DNA of 64,000 nucleotides from Subtercola sp. (GCA_025463765.1 JAODBC010000084.1:1-64000); one strand, 5' to 3'; counted from the first letter of the stretch, positions 18,932 through 32,636 are shown. Numbers and translations are program-made. The notes: generated by a model not told the origin, from the sequence alone.

Positions 18932-21289
18932 GTGACCAGCGCGCCCACCGATCCGATGCTCGACCGTCTCGTCGACGGCCGATACCAGGTGGTCTCGCGC
19001 ATCGCCCGAGGCGGCATGGCGACGGTGTACGTGGCGAACGACCTGCGGCTCGACCGCCGGGTCGCCATCAAGATCATGCACGGGCACCTCGCCGACGACG
19101 AGGCGTTCCGTCTGCGCTTCGTGCAAGAGGCCCGCTCGGCGGCCCGGCTCGCCCACCCCAACGTGGTTAGCGTTTTCGACCAGGGGCAAGACGACGAGAT
19201 GGCCTACATGGTCATGGAGTATCTGCCGGGTATGACCCTGCGCGATCTGCTGAAAGACTACGGCCGGCTCACCACCGAGCAGACGCTCGACATCATGGAG
19301 GCGGTTCTCGGCGGGCTCGCAGCCGCGCACAAGGCTGGCATCGTGCACCGCGATGTGAAGCCCGAGAACGTGCTGCTCGCCGACGACGGGCGCATCAAGA
19401 TCGGCGACTTCGGGCTCGCTCGCGCTGCCTCGGCCAACACCGCGACGGGTCAGGCGCTGCTCGGCACCATCGCCTACCTCTCCCCCGAACTCCTGACCCG
19501 CGGGGTGGCCGATGCCCGCAGCGACATCTACGCCTCGGGAATCATGATGTACGAGATGCTCGTCGGCGAGCAGCCCTACCAGGGCGAGCAGCCGATGCAG
19601 ATCGCGTTTCAGCACGCGAACGAGACGGTGCCCGCGCCGAGCGCCAAGAACCCGTCCGTGCCGCCCGAGGTCGACGCGATCGTGCTCTGGGCCACCTCGC
19701 GCGACCCGAACGAACGCCCGCACGATGCCAGAGTGCTGCTCGACGAGCTGTTGCATGCCGACACGGCGACCTCGGCATCAATCGCGGCCACTGCGGCCAT
19801 GCTGCGCACCTCCGTGCTGCCGCCCGCCGGAATAACCGACCCTCGCCCCGACATGACCAAGCGGTACGGCGTGGCCGCGGGCTCGGGTGCCCACGCTGAC
19901 GACGGGTTCGATACCGAGATCGTGAATGCCGAGACCGAGGTGTTCCGGCCGGCACGGGCGCGGGGGTGGGGCCGTAAGCGCGCCGCAGCTGCTGCGGCCG
20001 CGGCGGGTGCCGCCGGTGCGGGGGCGATTGCCGCTGGTGCAGGAGCCGGTACCGCTTCGGCCGGAGTCGGCGCAGCCGGCCAGGCCGGTGCCGCTGACGC
20101 GAACGTCGCCGGCATCGTGACGGCCGGAGCGGGCAGCGGATATGCCGGGTCGGCTTCCGCCGGGGCAGGCGTGTTGACTCCCGAAGCGCCGACGGCTGCA
20201 GGCATCGTCTCCAGCGATTTCGCCACGACCTACCACGGCAGCGGGTATGGCAGTGCCTCCGGTTCCGCCTCTGGTTCCGCCTCTGCCACGGCCACAGCTC
20301 CCCCACCGGTTCGTCTGGCGGGTCCACGAGGCCCCGTAGACACCCTTGCCGCTCGAGGCAAACGCCGCCGCCGCCGCGGCTGGATCATTTTTGCGCTCGT
20401 CGTGATCATCGTCGCTGCCGCCGGCGGAACCGGCTGGTACTTCAGCGCCGGCCCCGGCGGGCAGGTCACGGTACCGACGGTCGCCGCCGGCTCGGCCCCG
20501 GCCGATGCGGTGGCCGCCCTCACCGCGCTGGGGCTCACGACGACCGAAGCCACCACGAACTCGCCGACGGTTGCGACGGGAACGGTCATCGGCACCGACC
20601 CCTCTGGCGGGTCGTCGGTGTTGAACGGTTCGAGCGTGACGGTCATCACCTCGATCGGTCCGGCGCAGCTACCCGTGCCGACGCTGGTAGGGCTTTCAGA
20701 GGCCGATGCTACCGCTGCCGCTCAGAACGCACATTTCACCGTCGACGGCGGCGCGAAAGCGACCCAGTTCTCGGCCGACGTGGCGTCAGGGGTGGTGATC
20801 GCCGCGCTCGGTGCCGATGGCCAGCCTCTCGGCGCGACGTATGCCGACCAGCAGCCCGTGCACTTCATCGTGTCGCTCGGCGCGATTCCGGGGGTCGACG
20901 GCATGTCTGCCGATGCTGCCGCAGCGGCATTGAAGGCCGTCGGGTTGGTGTCGACGGTCGGATCGACGGATTACAGCGACACCGTTGCATCCGGTGCCGT
21001 CATCTCGCACCAGGTGCCCGCCGACCCGGTGAACACCGGCGCCACGATCACGCTGCACGTCTCGAAGGGGCCGGAACCCACCGTTCCCGACGTCACCGGA
21101 AAGTCGTGGAGCGATGCCAAGCAGACCCTCGCCGCGCAGGGCTTCGCGATCGCGTACAACAACGACGCCTCTGGCAAGGTCGCCGACGCCTTCCCCGCCC
21201 TCATCACGGTCTCGGCCACCGACCCCGCCGCGGGCACTCGCGCCCCCGGCGGCACCACCATCACCGTCAGCTTCAACGGCCTGCCCTGA
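18932..21289 (+). CDS. pknL: Membrane Ser/Thr protein kinase PknL with four PASTA domains
   Basis: Eukaryotic-type kinase of 785 residues. The kinase domain (about 17-270) has the Gly loop IARGGMATVY, Lys47, HRDVKPEN (139-146) and DFG (159-161), all intact. A long Ala/Gly-rich linker (about 345-470) leads to one membrane helix (about 483-503, GWIIFALVVIIVAAAGGTGWYF) and four extracellular PASTA repeats (about 512-785). PASTA domains sense muropeptides or lipid II, so the kinase probably couples wall state to its substrates, including the divergent Rv2175c-like protein. M. tuberculosis PknL lacks PASTA domains while corynebacterial PknL has them. Confidence 0.95.
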   Translation: MTSAPTDPMLDRLVDGRYQVVSRIARGGMATVYVANDLRLDRRVAIKIMHGHLADDEAFRLRFVQEARSAARLAHPNVVSVFDQGQDDEMAYMVMEYLPGMTLRDLLKDYGRLTTEQTLDIMEAVLGGLAAAHKAGIVHRDVKPENVLLADDGRIKIGDFGLARAASANTATGQALLGTIAYLSPELLTRGVADARSDIYASGIMMYEMLVGEQPYQGEQPMQIAFQHANETVPAPSAKNPSVPPEVDAIVLWATSRDPNERPHDARVLLDELLHADTATSASIAATAAMLRTSVLPPAGITDPRPDMTKRYGVAAGSGAHADDGFDTEIVNAETEVFRPARARGWGRKRAAAAAAAAGAAGAGAIAAGAGAGTASAGVGAAGQAGAADANVAGIVTAGAGSGYAGSASAGAGVLTPEAPTAAGIVSSDFATTYHGSGYGSASGSASGSASATATAPPPVRLAGPRGPVDTLAARGKRRRRRGWIIFALVVIIVAAAGGTGWYFSAGPGGQVTVPTVAAGSAPADAVAALTALGLTTTEATTNSPTVATGTVIGTDPSGGSSVLNGSSVTVITSIGPAQLPVPTLVGLSEADATAAAQNAHFTVDGGAKATQFSADVASGVVIAALGADGQPLGATYADQQPVHFIVSLGAIPGVDGMSADAAAAALKAVGLVSTVGSTDYSDTVASGAVISHQVPADPVNTGATITLHVSKGPEPTVPDVTGKSWSDAKQTLAAQGFAIAYNNDASGKVADAFPALITVSATDPAAGTRAPGGTTITVSFNGLP

Positions 21290-21350
21290 CCCGCTGCGCG
21301 GGCCCCTGCCTGCGCCGACGTTCGGGCACCCGAGGTTGAGGGCCGCCCAG

Positions 21351-21398
21351 GTTGCGCAAAAGCACCTGAAACTTGCGGATCAGGTGCTTTTGCGCAAC
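21351..21398. terminator. Perfect 19-bp inverted repeat between convergent pknL and aroG
   Basis: GTTGCGCAAAAGCACCTGA (21351-21369), a 10-nt loop and its exact complement (21380-21398) form a strong hairpin in the gap between the two convergent genes. It has no T tail, but the stem itself ends in a T-run followed by GCGCAAC on both strands. Best read as a bidirectional terminator. Confidence 0.75.
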
Positions 21399-21420
21399 GC
21401 CCGGGCGAAACAGGGGCGGG

Positions 21421-22797
<1,377 letters not shown>

Positions 22798-22892
22798 AGC
22801 AACACGTTTTCTGGATTGGGGTGGGTGGGGTGGATGCTCGGGTCAGAGCCGTTCGTGATGAAACCCGACGAAGCGGCGCAAGGCCGCCCGGT

Positions 22893-23579
22893 TCAGCGTG
22901 CGACGCGTGCTCGCTTCTCTTTCACTGAAGTCGCATACACGTCGGAGTATTCCTGCCCGCTGATGCGATGCAGCTCATACATGATCTCATCGGTGATCGA
23001 GCGCAAGACGTACCTGTCGGATTCCATGCCCTCGAACCTAGAGAAATCTAGCGGCTCTCCGAACACGATGCCAACCCGCCTGATGCGGATCGGCTGCCCG
23101 ACGCTCATCACCTTCTCGGTGTCGATCATGGCGACCGGGATGATCGGCACCCCTGCTTCGAGCGCCATCCGCGCGATTCCAGTGCGCCCCCGGTACAGCC
23201 GGCCGTCGGGGCTTCGTGTGCCCTCGGGGTAGATGCCGAGCAGGTCGCCGCTGCCTAAGACCTCGAGTCCGGTGTTCAGCGAGGCCTCCGAGGCCTTGCC
23301 GCCGGAACGATCGATGGGCAGCTGCCCGGTCGCGGTGAAGAACAACCGCACGAGCCTGCCCTTCAGGCCCTTGCCGGTGAAGTACTCGCTCTTGGCGAGA
23401 AAGCTGATGCGGCGATCCATCATCAGAGGCAGAAAAACGGAGTCGGCGAACGAGAGGTGATTGCTGGCCAGAATGGCCCCGCCGGTCTTCGGGATGTTCT
23501 CGACCCCACGAGTCCACGGACGAAACAGGGTCTTCACAATCGGCCCTGCGACCAGGTACTTCATGAACCAATAGAACAT
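22893..23579 (-). CDS. 1-acyl-sn-glycerol-3-phosphate acyltransferase (PlsC family)
   Basis: Membrane-associated acyltransferase of 228 residues that acylates lysophosphatidate or a related acceptor in phospholipid synthesis. It has the HX4D catalytic motif (NHLSFAD, about 40-46), the substrate motif YPEGTRSPDG and GVPIIPVAM. An N-terminal hydrophobic segment (YWFMKYLVAGPIVKTLF) should anchor it. Rv2182c occupies the matching place between aroG and fadD15 in M. tuberculosis. Confidence 0.9.
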   Translation of the reverse strand: MFYWFMKYLVAGPIVKTLFRPWTRGVENIPKTGGAILASNHLSFADSVFLPLMMDRRISFLAKSEYFTGKGLKGRLVRLFFTATGQLPIDRSGGKASEASLNTGLEVLGSGDLLGIYPEGTRSPDGRLYRGRTGIARMALEAGVPIIPVAMIDTEKVMSVGQPIRIRRVGIVFGEPLDFSRFEGMESDRYVLRSITDEIMYELHRISGQEYSDVYATSVKEKRARVAR

Positions 23580-23681
23580 CGTCGTCTCTCTGCCGTCAGT
23601 CGATTGTACTGGGCGTGAAACCGGCCTATGCTCCGTTCGGCGTCGGTGTCGGCGTCGACAACGGTTTGGTGACGGAGCGAG

Positions 23682-23740
23682 TGGGCCTCGGCCGATCGGG
23701 CCTCGTCCGTTTTCGGGCCTCGGCCTTTCTCGGGCCTCGG
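23682..23740 (-). repeat. Imperfect 15-17-bp tandem repeats after the ROK kinase stop
   Basis: The core CGGGCCTCG (one copy GGGCCTCG) recurs four times at about 23683, 23697, 23714 and 23731, spaced 15-17 bp, starting some 13 bp beyond the stop of the downstream-reading ROK gene. On the minus strand the unit is close to CCGAGGCCCGARAACGG. No protein is encoded here. Confidence 0.65.
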
Positions 23741-23752
23741 ATCGATTCGGCT

Positions 23753-24700
23753 CTAGATCGACTCAGCGTAGATGCGGGCCAAGTCGGCCGCGCCCACGAC
23801 ACCGGCGTCGTTCACGAGTTCGGCGATACGGAATTCCGGCTCGGGGTGAAACCCGCGGGCCGGCAGCACGTCGAGATACGCGGCACGAATGGGGTCGAGC
23901 AGCAGATCGCCCGCCTGTGCGACTCCCCCGCCGATGACGAACAACTGCGGATCGAGCACCGCGCCGAGACTCGCTGAAGCCTGGCCGAGCCAGTGCCCGA
24001 GCGTGCGCAGCGCAAGCAGTGCTCCCGGGTCCCCGGCCTGGATGAGGTCGCTCACGTCGAGCCCGGTGAGCGTTCCGACGCGGCCGCGAACCTCTGCCAG
24101 GCCGATGCCGATTCCGCCGGCGTCGGCCAGCTCGTTGGCGGTGCGCAGCAGTGCACGGCCGGAGCCGTACTGCTCGATGCATCCGCGCGCCCCGCAGCCG
24201 CACGGCAGCCCGTCGGGCACGACACGCATGTGGCCGAGCTCGGCGGCAGCGCCGAAGCCGCCGCGAAAGAGCTTGTCGCCCGAGACGATGGCGCCGCCGA
24301 CCCCCGTGCCGATGGTGAGGATGACCATATCGCTCACGAGGCGGCCGGCGCCGAACCGGAACTCGGCCCACCCGGCAGCATTGGCATCGTTCTCGATGAT
24401 GATGTGCTTGTGCAGGCGCTGCTCGAGCTTCTCGCGAAAAGGCTCGTTGCGCCAGTTGATGTTCGGCGCGTAGTAGACGATCGACTGCGACGCGTCGATG
24501 AAGCCGGCGGCCGCGACCCCGACCGCTTCGACCTCTACGCCCTCAGACAGTCGTTCGACCATGGCGACCACGGCGTCTTCGATGAGTTGCGGGTTGCTCG
24601 CGGTGGTCGGCTGGCGATCGGCGCGCAGGATATTACCCAGTTCGTCGACGAGCGCGCCCGCGATTTTGGTTCCGCCGATGTCGATTCCGATGGCTTGCAC
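23753..24700 (-). CDS. ROK-family glucokinase
   Basis: Cytoplasmic sugar kinase of 315 residues, phosphorylating glucose with ATP (or polyphosphate). It starts with the phosphate-binding motif GIDIGGTKIAGALVD, has the catalytic Asp in ENDANAAGWAEFRFG, and the ROK signature with zinc ligands ELGHMRVVPDGLPCGCGARGCIEQYGSG (His and three Cys). FVIGGGVAQAG is the adenosine motif. No DNA-binding domain is present, so it is a kinase and not a NagC-type repressor. Confidence 0.92.
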   Translation of the reverse strand: MQAIGIDIGGTKIAGALVDELGNILRADRQPTTASNPQLIEDAVVAMVERLSEGVEVEAVGVAAAGFIDASQSIVYYAPNINWRNEPFREKLEQRLHKHIIIENDANAAGWAEFRFGAGRLVSDMVILTIGTGVGGAIVSGDKLFRGGFGAAAELGHMRVVPDGLPCGCGARGCIEQYGSGRALLRTANELADAGGIGIGLAEVRGRVGTLTGLDVSDLIQAGDPGALLALRTLGHWLGQASASLGAVLDPQLFVIGGGVAQAGDLLLDPIRAAYLDVLPARGFHPEPEFRIAELVNDAGVVGAADLARIYAESI

Positions 24701-24782
24701 AGTTCATCATTACACGACCGCCCGAGAGTGCCTCAACACGCGCCCGGGTAGACTCAGGGCTAAGAACCGAAGGAGTTTTGCC

Positions 24783-26606
<1,824 letters not shown>

Positions 26607-26634
26607 CTCAGCGTTGCCGAACCGCGGCCGCCCA

Positions 26635-26706
26635 CAGCGACCGTTTCGGACGAGACGAGACGAGATGAGGCGCCGCGGCGGTCGCTCTCGTTCGAAACCG
26701 TCGCTG
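26635..26706. terminator. Bidirectional hairpin between the convergent acyl-CoA ligase and def genes
   Basis: CAGCGACCGTTTCGGACGAGA (26635-26655) pairs with 26686-26706 at 19 of 21 positions around a 30-nt loop. The adjoining sequence contains small direct repeats (GACGA and TCGCTG units). It lies in the gap between two convergent genes. Confidence 0.65.
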
Positions 26707-26750
26707 TCGTCGCTGTCGTCGCTGGTGGGAGTGGGACGGCGGCGGGGGCG

Positions 26751-27242
26751 TCAGAACCAGTCGGATTCGCGGACTTGGCGCATGGCGTCGCGACGAGTGT
26801 CTTTTTCGAGGCGGTCGAGGTAGAGCAGGCCGTCGAGGTGGTCGGTTTCGTGCTGCAGGGCCTGGGCGAGCACGCCGGTGCCCGAAACCTCGACCTCGTT
26901 GCCGTCGAGGTCGGTGCCGACGGCACGCGCGAACGGGTAGCGCTTGGTCTTGAACCAGAGGTTCGGAACCGAAAGGCAGCCCTCGTCCATGAACTCGGGC
27001 TCGCCCGAGAGTTCCACGATGCGCGGGTTGAGTAGGTAGCCCAGCTCGTCGTCGACGAAGTAGCTGAAGGCGCGCAGGTTCACGCCGATCTGGGAGGCGG
27101 CCACGCCCGCGCGGCCGGGTACCTGCACCGTCTCGAGCAGATCATCCACCAGCCCGCGCACCCGGTCGTCGATCACGCCGATTTCGTCTGAGACGGTCTT
27201 GAGCACGGGATCACCGAAGATGCGAATCTCACGCACGGTCAT
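26751..27242 (-). CDS. def: Peptide deformylase
   Basis: Metalloenzyme removing the N-formyl group of nascent proteins. ATG 27242 ([20 protein letters not shown]) gives 163 residues, the usual length. The three motifs are present: [11 protein letters not shown] (motif 1), EGCLS (motif 2, Cys metal ligand) and QHETDHLDG (motif 3, HExxH). The motif 1 start reads PGRAGVAA where many enzymes have GVGLAA, a common actinobacterial variant. Confidence 0.95.
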   Translation of the reverse strand: MTVREIRIFGDPVLKTVSDEIGVIDDRVRGLVDDLLETVQVPGRAGVAASQIGVNLRAFSYFVDDELGYLLNPRIVELSGEPEFMDEGCLSVPNLWFKTKRYPFARAVGTDLDGNEVEVSGTGVLAQALQHETDHLDGLLYLDRLEKDTRRDAMRQVRESDWF

Positions 27243-27334
27243 TGTGAAGTTCTCCTGGGGCTGGAATCGGATGCTCCTCCCACGATACTTCGGCACAGCC
27301 CCGCGCTTTGCCAGCCCTTGCGGCGCCGAGTTTT

Positions 27335-27374
27335 CGAAAGGGCCCCCAAAATTCTGTTCTTGGGGGCCTTTTCG
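27335..27374 (-). terminator. Hairpin terminator downstream of pyruvate carboxylase
   Basis: CGAAAGGGCCCCCAA (27335-27349) and TTGGGGGCCTTTTCG (27360-27374) form a 15-bp stem with one G-U pair. It lies between the pyc stop and the def start and is followed by T/A-rich sequence on either strand, so it can end pyc transcription. Confidence 0.75.
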
Positions 27375-27424
27375 CAAACTGGATTGCGTCGGGAGCGCGG
27401 GGCGAGGAGACAGGGGCGAGGAAG

Positions 27425-30400
27425 CTAGGGGCGAGGAGGCTTGGGTTCGACGACGACGAGCAGGTCGCCCGCCTCGACCTGTTGCGTCGTGGGGATGGCG
27501 AGGCGGCGTACGGTGCCGGCGACGGAGGTCGTGATGGCGGCCTCCATCTTCATGGCCTCGATGGTGGCGACGGCGTCACCTGCCGCGACGACAGCACCCT
27601 CGTCGACCTTGAGCGTGACGACGCCGGAGAACGGTGCGGCCACGTGGCCGGGGCGCGACGTGTCGGCCTTCTCGGCCTGAGTGATCGTGACCTTCACGCT
27701 CGTGTCGCGCACCGAGACCGGGCGCAGTTGGCCGTTGAGGATGGCCATGACGTTTCGCATGCCCTTCTCGTCGACGTCGCCGATCGCCTCGAGGCCGACG
27801 AACAACTGCACGCCCGGCTCGAGTTCGACGACATGTTCGTCGCCCTGTTCGAGGCCGTAGAGGTAATCCACGGTGTCGACCATGGAGAGGTCGCCGTAGA
27901 TCTCGCGCTGCTCTTCGAACTGCGCGGTGGGGCCGGGGAACAGCAACCGGTTGAGGGTGTTGCGCCGGTCATCCGACGACCCGTCGAGCAACGCCTTGTC
28001 GGCATCGCTCACCTCTGTGACGCCCACCTTCACGTTGCGGCCCGCCAGCACCTTGCTGCGGAACGGCTCTGGCCAGCCGCCTGGCAGGTCGCCGAGCTCG
28101 CCCGCCATGAAGCCGATGACAGAGTCGGGAATGTCGTAGTTCTGCGGGTTCTCGGCGAAATCGGCCGGGTCGGCCCCGACCGCGGCGAGGTGCAGAGCGA
28201 GGTCGCCGACGACCTTCGACGACGGGGTGACCTTCGGGATGCGGCCGAGAATCTGGTTTGCGGCGGCGTACAGGTCTTCGATCTTCTCGAAGTGGTCTGC
28301 GAGGCCGAGAGCGATGGCCTGCTGACGCAGGTTCGAGAGCTGGCCGCCGGGAATCTCGTGCTTGTACACTCGCCCGGTTGGGCCCGGCAGACCGGATTCG
28401 AACGGCGCGTACACGTGGCGCACGGCCTCCCAGTACGGCTCGAGGTCGGAGACGGCCTGCAGCGAGATGCCCGTGTCGCGCTCAGTATGAGCGAGAGCGG
28501 CGACCAGCGCTGAAGCCGAGGGCTGCGAGGTGGTACCCGCCATCGGCGCGCTGGCCACGTCGACGGCGTCGGCGCCGGCGCGTGATGCGGCGAGCAGAGT
28601 GGCGAGTTGACCACCGGCCGTGTCGTGCGTGTGCACGTGCACCGGCACCCCGAAGTTCTCGCGGAACGCCGTCACGAGCTTTTCAGCAGCGTACGGCCGC
28701 AGCAGCCCGGCCATGTCTTTGATCGCGAGAATGTGCGCACCCGACGAAACGATGTCTTCGGCGAGCCGCAGGTAGTAGTCGAGCGTATAGAGGTCTTCTG
28801 CCGGGTCGAGCAGGTCACCGGTGTAGCAGACCGCGACCTCGGCGATGGTTTTGCCGGTGGCGAGCACCGACTCGATCGCGGGCCGCATCTGGTTCACGTC
28901 ATTGAGGGCGTCGAAGATGCGAAAGATGTCGATGCCAGTATCAGCGGCCTCGCGAACGAACGCGTCAGTCACCTCGGTGGGGTACGGCGTGTAACCGACC
29001 GTGTTGCGGCCGCGCAGCAGCATCTGGATCGCCACGTTCGGCAGGGCCTCGCGCAGCGCCGCGAGGCGCTCCCACGGGTCTTCACCGAGGAAGCGCAGGG
29101 CGACGTCATAGGTCGCTCCGCCCCAGGCCTCCATCGAGAACAGCTGCGGGGTGAGCCGTGCCACGTAGGGCGCGACCGCGACCAGGTCTTTTGTGCGAAC
29201 CCGGGTTGCGAGTAGCGACTGGTGGGCATCCCGCATCGTGGTCTCGGTGACCGCCAGCGCGGTCTGCGACCGGAGTTCGGCCGCGAACCCCACAGGGCCG
29301 AGCTCGAGCAGACGCTGACGTGATCCGCTCGGCGCCGGCAGCGACAGGTCGACGACAGGCAGCTTGGCCTCCGGCCCGATCGAGGAGGGGCGCTTGCCGT
29401 TGGGCTGGTTCACCGTGACGTCGGCCAGCCAGTTCACGATCTTCGTTCCGCGATCTTTCGACACGTGGGTGGCGAACAGCTGCGGGCGCTCTTCGATGAA
29501 CGAGGTGCTCAGGTCGCCGGCGACGAACGCCGGGTCGTCGAGCACGGCCTGCAGAAACGGGATGTTCGTCGAGACGCCGCGAATACGAAACTCCGCCAGG
29601 GCACGCTTCGAGCGGCGCACCGCGGTGGCGAAGTCACGCCCGCGGCAGGTGAGCTTGGCGAGCATGGAGTCGAAGTGCGGGCTGATCTGGGCACCGGATG
29701 CAACCGTTCCGCCGTCGAGCCGAATACCTGCGCCGCCCGGCGAACGGTACGTCGTGATCTTGCCCGTGTCGGGCCGGAACCCGGCGTTCGGGTCTTCGGT
29801 CGTGATGCGGCACTGCAGCGCGGCACCACGCAACACGATCGTGTCTTGCGTCAGCCCCAGCTCGGCCAGCGAGCTGCCAGAGGCAATGAGCATCTGCGAC
29901 TGCACGAGGTCGACGTCGGTGACCTCTTCTGTGACCGTGTGCTCGACCTGAATGCGCGGGTTCATCTCGATGAACACGTGCTCGCCCTTGCGCTCCCCCA
30001 CGGTATCGACCAAGAACTCCACCGTGCCGGCATTCACGTACCCGATCGACTTGGCGAACTTGATCGCGTCGGCGTGCAGAGCATCGCGCAATTCGTCGCT
30101 GATGTTCGGCGCCGGGGCGATCTCGATGACCTTCTGGTTGCGGCGCTGCACCGAGCAATCGCGCTCGAACAGATGCAACGTGGTGCCGTGCGCATCCGCG
30201 AGAATCTGCACCTCGATGTGCCGGGGCCGAAGAACCGCCTGCTCCAAGAACATTGTCGGGTCACCGAACGCGCTGTCGGCCTCTCGCATGGCCGCCTCGA
30301 GCGCACCCCGCAGATCTGCGGGCGTCTCGACCCGGCGCATGCCGCGCCCGCCACCACCGGCGACGGCCTTGGCGAAGATCGGGAACCCGATCGCCTCCGC

Positions 30401-30841
30401 CCCCGCGATCAGCTCTTCGATGTCTCGGGTCGCCGGCGTCGACTTGAGCACCGGAACACCGGCCGCGATCGCGTGCTCTTTCGCGGTGACCTTGTTGCCG
30501 GCCATCTCGAGCACGTGCTGACCCGGGCCGATGAACGTGATGCCGTTCTCAGCCGCGGCCTTTGCGAGTTCGGGATTCTCCGACAAGAAGCCGTACCCCG
30601 GGTAGATCGCGTCGGCGCCCGACTCCTTCGCCACGCGGATGATCTCGCTCACGTCGAGATATGCGCGAACCGGATGCCCGACCTCGCCGATCTGGTAGGC
30701 CTCGTCTGCTTTCAGACGGTGCATCGAGTTTCGGTCTTCGTAGGGAAAGACGGCGACCGTCTTCGCACCGAGCTCGTACGCGGCCCGAAATGCACGGATC
30801 GCGATTTCACCGCGGTTTGCTACCAGAATCTTCTTGAACAT
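27425..30841 (-). CDS. pyc: Pyruvate carboxylase
   Basis: Biotin-dependent anaplerotic enzyme making oxaloacetate from pyruvate, bicarbonate and ATP. ATG 30841 ([20 protein letters not shown]) with AAGGA upstream gives a full-length 1138-residue chain. Biotin carboxylase occupies about 1-450 ([27 protein letters not shown]), the carboxyltransferase about 520-800 ([42 protein letters not shown]) and the biotinyl domain the C-terminus with AMKMEA (biotin Lys about 1098). It stands alone, divergent from parA. Confidence 0.97.
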   Translation of the reverse strand: MFKKILVANRGEIAIRAFRAAYELGAKTVAVFPYEDRNSMHRLKADEAYQIGEVGHPVRAYLDVSEIIRVAKESGADAIYPGYGFLSENPELAKAAAENGITFIGPGQHVLEMAGNKVTAKEHAIAAGVPVLKSTPATRDIEELIAGAEAIGFPIFAKAVAGGGGRGMRRVETPADLRGALEAAMREADSAFGDPTMFLEQAVLRPRHIEVQILADAHGTTLHLFERDCSVQRRNQKVIEIAPAPNISDELRDALHADAIKFAKSIGYVNAGTVEFLVDTVGERKGEHVFIEMNPRIQVEHTVTEEVTDVDLVQSQMLIASGSSLAELGLTQDTIVLRGAALQCRITTEDPNAGFRPDTGKITTYRSPGGAGIRLDGGTVASGAQISPHFDSMLAKLTCRGRDFATAVRRSKRALAEFRIRGVSTNIPFLQAVLDDPAFVAGDLSTSFIEERPQLFATHVSKDRGTKIVNWLADVTVNQPNGKRPSSIGPEAKLPVVDLSLPAPSGSRQRLLELGPVGFAAELRSQTALAVTETTMRDAHQSLLATRVRTKDLVAVAPYVARLTPQLFSMEAWGGATYDVALRFLGEDPWERLAALREALPNVAIQMLLRGRNTVGYTPYPTEVTDAFVREAADTGIDIFRIFDALNDVNQMRPAIESVLATGKTIAEVAVCYTGDLLDPAEDLYTLDYYLRLAEDIVSSGAHILAIKDMAGLLRPYAAEKLVTAFRENFGVPVHVHTHDTAGGQLATLLAASRAGADAVDVASAPMAGTTSQPSASALVAALAHTERDTGISLQAVSDLEPYWEAVRHVYAPFESGLPGPTGRVYKHEIPGGQLSNLRQQAIALGLADHFEKIEDLYAAANQILGRIPKVTPSSKVVGDLALHLAAVGADPADFAENPQNYDIPDSVIGFMAGELGDLPGGWPEPFRSKVLAGRNVKVGVTEVSDADKALLDGSSDDRRNTLNRLLFPGPTAQFEEQREIYGDLSMVDTVDYLYGLEQGDEHVVELEPGVQLFVGLEAIGDVDEKGMRNVMAILNGQLRPVSVRDTSVKVTITQAEKADTSRPGHVAAPFSGVVTLKVDEGAVVAAGDAVATIEAMKMEAAITTSVAGTVRRLAIPTTQQVEAGDLLVVVEPKPPRP

Positions 30842-30929
30842 GGAGTCCTTCTGATGGTCGTGCGGCATCGATGCAGCACACAGGCGACAGTTAGGTTCTC
30901 CCAGCCTAGTGAAGGTAACGTAGACGATT

Positions 30930-31745
30930 GTGCATGTACTCAGCGTCAGCTCACTCAAGGGCGGTGTCGGTAAGACGACCGTGACCCTCGGTTTGGCTTC
31001 GGCAGCCTTCGCGAAGGGGCTGCGTACGCTTGTCGTCGACCTCGATCCGCAGTCCGATGTCTCGACCGGAATGGACATCAATGTCACGGGCCACCTCAAT
31101 GTGGCCGACGTTCTCGCGTCGCCGAAAGAGAAGATCGTGCGCGCCGCCATCGCTCCCAGCGGCTGGACCAAAGACCGTGGCGGCACCATCGACGTGATGA
31201 TCGGTTCTCCGTCTGCGCTCAACTTCGACGGGCCACACCCGTCGATCCGCGACATCTGGAAGCTCGAAGAGGCACTGGCCACCGTCGAAAGCGACTACGA
31301 CCTCGTTCTCATCGACTGCGCCCCCTCTCTCAACGCGCTGACGCGCACCGCATGGGCCGCGAGTGACCGCGTGACCGTCGTGACCGAGCCCGGGCTGTTC
31401 TCCGTGGCCGCCGCCGACCGCGCTCTTCGCGCCATCGAAGAGATTCGCCGGGGGCTCTCACCCCGGCTGCAGCCGCTCGGCATCATCGTCAACCGGGTTC
31501 GCTCGCAGTCGCTCGAGCACCAGTTTCGTATCAAAGAGCTGCGCGACATGTTCGGCCCGCTCGTGCTCTCGCCTCAGCTGCCCGAACGTACGTCGCTGCA
31601 GCAAGCGCAGGGCGCGGCCAAGCCGCTGCACGTCTGGCCGGGTGAAGGCGCGCAAGAGATGGCGCGCAACTTCGACCTGCTGCTCGAGCGCGTGATGCGC
31701 ACGGGCCGTCTCGGCGACTACGCCGACCTCGCCGCCAAGAGCTGA
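30930..31745 (+). CDS. Orphan ParA/MinD-family ATPase
   Basis: Deviant Walker A ATPase of 271 residues with SLKGGVGKTTVTLGLA (signature Lys at 10 and 15), switch I DLDPQSDVS and Walker B VLIDCAPSLN. No parB or parS site is near. Actinobacteria carry such stand-alone ParA proteins (corynebacterial PldP, mycobacterial Rv1708) in addition to chromosomal ParAB, and they influence division-site placement or segregation. A GTG at 30930 begins the protein; TAACGT and TAGACG elements lie just upstream without a ribosome site. Neighbouring FtsR-like and OdhI-like genes support a growth-control locus. Confidence 0.85.
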   Translation: MHVLSVSSLKGGVGKTTVTLGLASAAFAKGLRTLVVDLDPQSDVSTGMDINVTGHLNVADVLASPKEKIVRAAIAPSGWTKDRGGTIDVMIGSPSALNFDGPHPSIRDIWKLEEALATVESDYDLVLIDCAPSLNALTRTAWAASDRVTVVTEPGLFSVAAADRALRAIEEIRRGLSPRLQPLGIIVNRVRSQSLEHQFRIKELRDMFGPLVLSPQLPERTSLQQAQGAAKPLHVWPGEGAQEMARNFDLLLERVMRTGRLGDYADLAAKS

Positions 31746-31930
31746 CGCGACTCGCTCCACCGGGCGCCTCGGCGTCATCACCCCCGTAAGTCTCGCCCCC
31801 GTCACGCTCTCCCCGTACCGTCACGCCCGTGAGCCTTCACGCGCTTGCAAATCGTCGAACCTCAGGCGATCCGGCGCGTAGAGCGCACCAGCGGCGCTGA
31901 GGCTCGACGAAATTCGAAGCCGGGGGTTAG

Positions 31931-32476
31931 TCAGGCGATGCGGGCCGCGCGGCGGGCGGCCAGTTCATCCATGGGGTCTGCGATGTCGGTACCCAGCTCG
32001 ACGAGGCTCGACTCGACCTCACGCAGAACCTTGCCCACGGCGATGCCGAAAACACCCTGACCACGGCTCACGAGGTCGATGACCTCGTCGTTCGACGTGC
32101 AGAGGTACACACTCGCGCCGTCGCTCATCAGCGTGGTCTGAGCCAAGTCGGTGACACCGGATTCACGCAGCTGCTCGATGGCGGTGCGAATCTGCTGAAG
32201 CGAGATTCCCGTGTCGAGAAGCCGCTTCACCAGCTTGAGAACAAGAATGTCGCGAAACCCGTAGAGCCGCTGCGAACCGGAGCCGGCCGCGCCGCGCACG
32301 GTGGGCTCGACGAGGCTGGTGCGTGCCCAGTAGTCGAGCTGGCGATAGGTGATGCCGGCGGCGCGAGCAGCAACGGCACCGCGATACCCGGCAGCATCGT
32401 CGAGCTCGGGAAGACCGTCGGTGAAGAGCAGGCCCTGATCGAAACGAGCTTGCTCGTCGTGGACATGCTCATTCAT
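31931..32476 (-). CDS. MerR-family transcriptional regulator (Rv1830/Cg1633-like)
   Basis: DNA-binding protein of 181 residues from ATG 32476, preceded by AAGGG. The helix-turn-helix reads GITYRQLDYWARTSLVEPTVR, followed by RLYGFRDILVLKLVKRLLDTGISLQQIRTAIEQL, as in MerR proteins. The C-terminal half (SVYLCTSNDEVIDLVSRGQGVFGIAVGKV) is the conserved part of the actinobacterial Rv1830 type, without metal-binding Cys. In mycobacteria and corynebacteria this gene lies close to garA/odhI and ftsR; here the nuclease gene that usually separates it from ftsR is absent. Confidence 0.85.
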   Translation of the reverse strand: MNEHVHDEQARFDQGLLFTDGLPELDDAAGYRGAVAARAAGITYRQLDYWARTSLVEPTVRGAAGSGSQRLYGFRDILVLKLVKRLLDTGISLQQIRTAIEQLRESGVTDLAQTTLMSDGASVYLCTSNDEVIDLVSRGQGVFGIAVGKVLREVESSLVELGTDIADPMDELAARRAARIA

Positions 32477-32636
32477 GCGTAACGCCCTTCTGGTTCGGCA
32501 TTCAGCCGATTTCACTACTTCACCCACGCTAGCGAGCTGACTTGCCCCGGGCAACGACATTCGCCTAAGTGCCCCGGCGTGTCGTCGCTGTGTTCGTGTT
32601 GCTGGGTTTCTTCCACTCTACGTGGCCGAGCTCGTT

